From Nitrospirota bacterium (lineage in GTDB: Bacteria; Nitrospirota; Thermodesulfovibrionia; Thermodesulfovibrionales; JdFR-86): a stretch of DNA of 6,060 bases. Below, in pieces: positions 5,923-6,060 of this stretch. Under the pieces are notes generated by a model. The model made no database searches. It was given only the letters and a program-made list of their open reading frames with translations, and was not told the origin of the DNA. The position numbers and the translations under genes are program-made. Location of the stretch: positions 1-6,060 of the forward strand of contig DAOUWH010000110.1 of assembly GCA_030667205.1 (NCBI GenBank), given 5' to 3'. The stretch's first letter is position 1; the number at the start of each line of letters is the position of its first letter.

Positions 5923-6060
5923 CTACTTCTTTTTCTTGGGCACCTTTTCCCAGTCTTTAAGGAACTTCGCAAGGCCGATGTCAGTCAGCGGGTGCATGGC
6001 AAGCTGGGCGATTACTGCGTAGGGCATGGTCGCCACGTGGGCGCCCATCATCGCGGCATC
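5923..6060 (-). CDS. Transaldolase / fructose-6-phosphate aldolase-like protein, C-terminal end (runs off right edge)
   Basis: Translated from the reverse strand. Only the last 45 residues are in the window, ending at the TAG complementary to 5923-5925. The segment AAMMGAHVATMPYAVIAQL followed by HPLTDIGLAKFLKDWEKV is the characteristic C-terminus of the short TalC/FSA/MipB transaldolase subfamily (about 215 residues). That group performs aldol chemistry on sugar phosphates in the pentose phosphate pathway through a Schiff-base lysine. The lysine would lie outside the window, so activity cannot be checked. The tail ends in a short lysine run (PKKKK). The gene is on the same strand as the HMA gene and 34 nt upstream of it, so the two may be co-transcribed. 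The subfamily call is fairly firm; transaldolase versus F6P aldolase cannot be separated from this fragment. Confidence 0.85.
   Translation of the reverse strand, partial: DAAMMGAHVATMPYAVIAQLAMHPLTDIGLAKFLKDWEKVPKKKK

Noticed and set aside
5889..5972. Upstream extension of the HMA protein to an ATG near 5972
   Set aside because: The extra 28 residues are read through the 3' end of the transaldolase gene in another frame, are Arg/Lys/Pro-rich, and precede the natural first strand of the HMA fold.
1..6060. CRISPR array, insertion sequence, tRNA/rRNA gene, or defence system
   Set aside because: I saw no spaced direct repeats, transposase-like frame, terminal inverted repeats, or tRNA-like arms; nearly all bases lie in identified housekeeping genes.

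Overview
The window is about 6 kb of moderately GC-rich DNA from a Gram-negative bacterium. It looks chromosomal, with tight gene packing and no mobile elements. The two-membrane inference rests on an FtsEX pair followed by a periplasmic EnvC-like activator. Codon use is distinctive: AGG is the common Arg codon and ATA a common Ile codon in every gene, which does not fit an enteric bacterium. Together with the gene order (FtsE, FtsX, EnvC-like LytM protein, CtpA) and the DUF401 transporter, this points to a Desulfobacterota, Nitrospirota or related lineage. That placement is an inference and I cannot fix it further.

Layout: (1) 1-515, minus strand: N-terminal 171 residues of a DUF401-family membrane protein that runs off the left edge. 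(2) 516-624: a divergent intergenic region with a consensus TATAAT on the plus strand, an overlapping TATTAT on the minus strand and a small perfect palindrome. (3) 625-5657, plus strand: six genes packed as one apparent operon, namely a 93-residue protein of unknown function, ftsE, ftsX, an envC-like gene, a ctpA-type protease gene and a stand-alone DEDDy 3'-5' exonuclease gene. Junctions inside the run are 26 nt, a 1-nt overlap, 5 nt, 4 nt and a 20-nt overlap. (4) 5661-6060, minus strand: a small heavy-metal-associated (HMA) domain protein, preceded by the 3' end of a transaldolase/fructose-6-phosphate aldolase-like gene that runs off the right edge. The two converging gene sets end only 3 nt apart.

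How the genes fit together: FtsE is the ATPase and FtsX the membrane partner of a type VII-like ABC complex. It does not transport; it transmits ATP-driven movement to a periplasmic activator. The next gene encodes that activator: a secreted coiled-coil protein with a C-terminal LytM domain that has lost every zinc-binding and catalytic residue, as in E. coli EnvC. It would therefore switch on a separate amidase rather than cut peptidoglycan itself. The CtpA-like protease keeps a full Ser-Lys-Gln set and could limit envelope hydrolases or the activator. The 93-residue first gene and the exonuclease at the end are the unexplained members. The first gene also has an odd start, with TATAAT ending 8 nt before the ATG and no Shine-Dalgarno sequence, so a nearly leaderless mRNA is possible.
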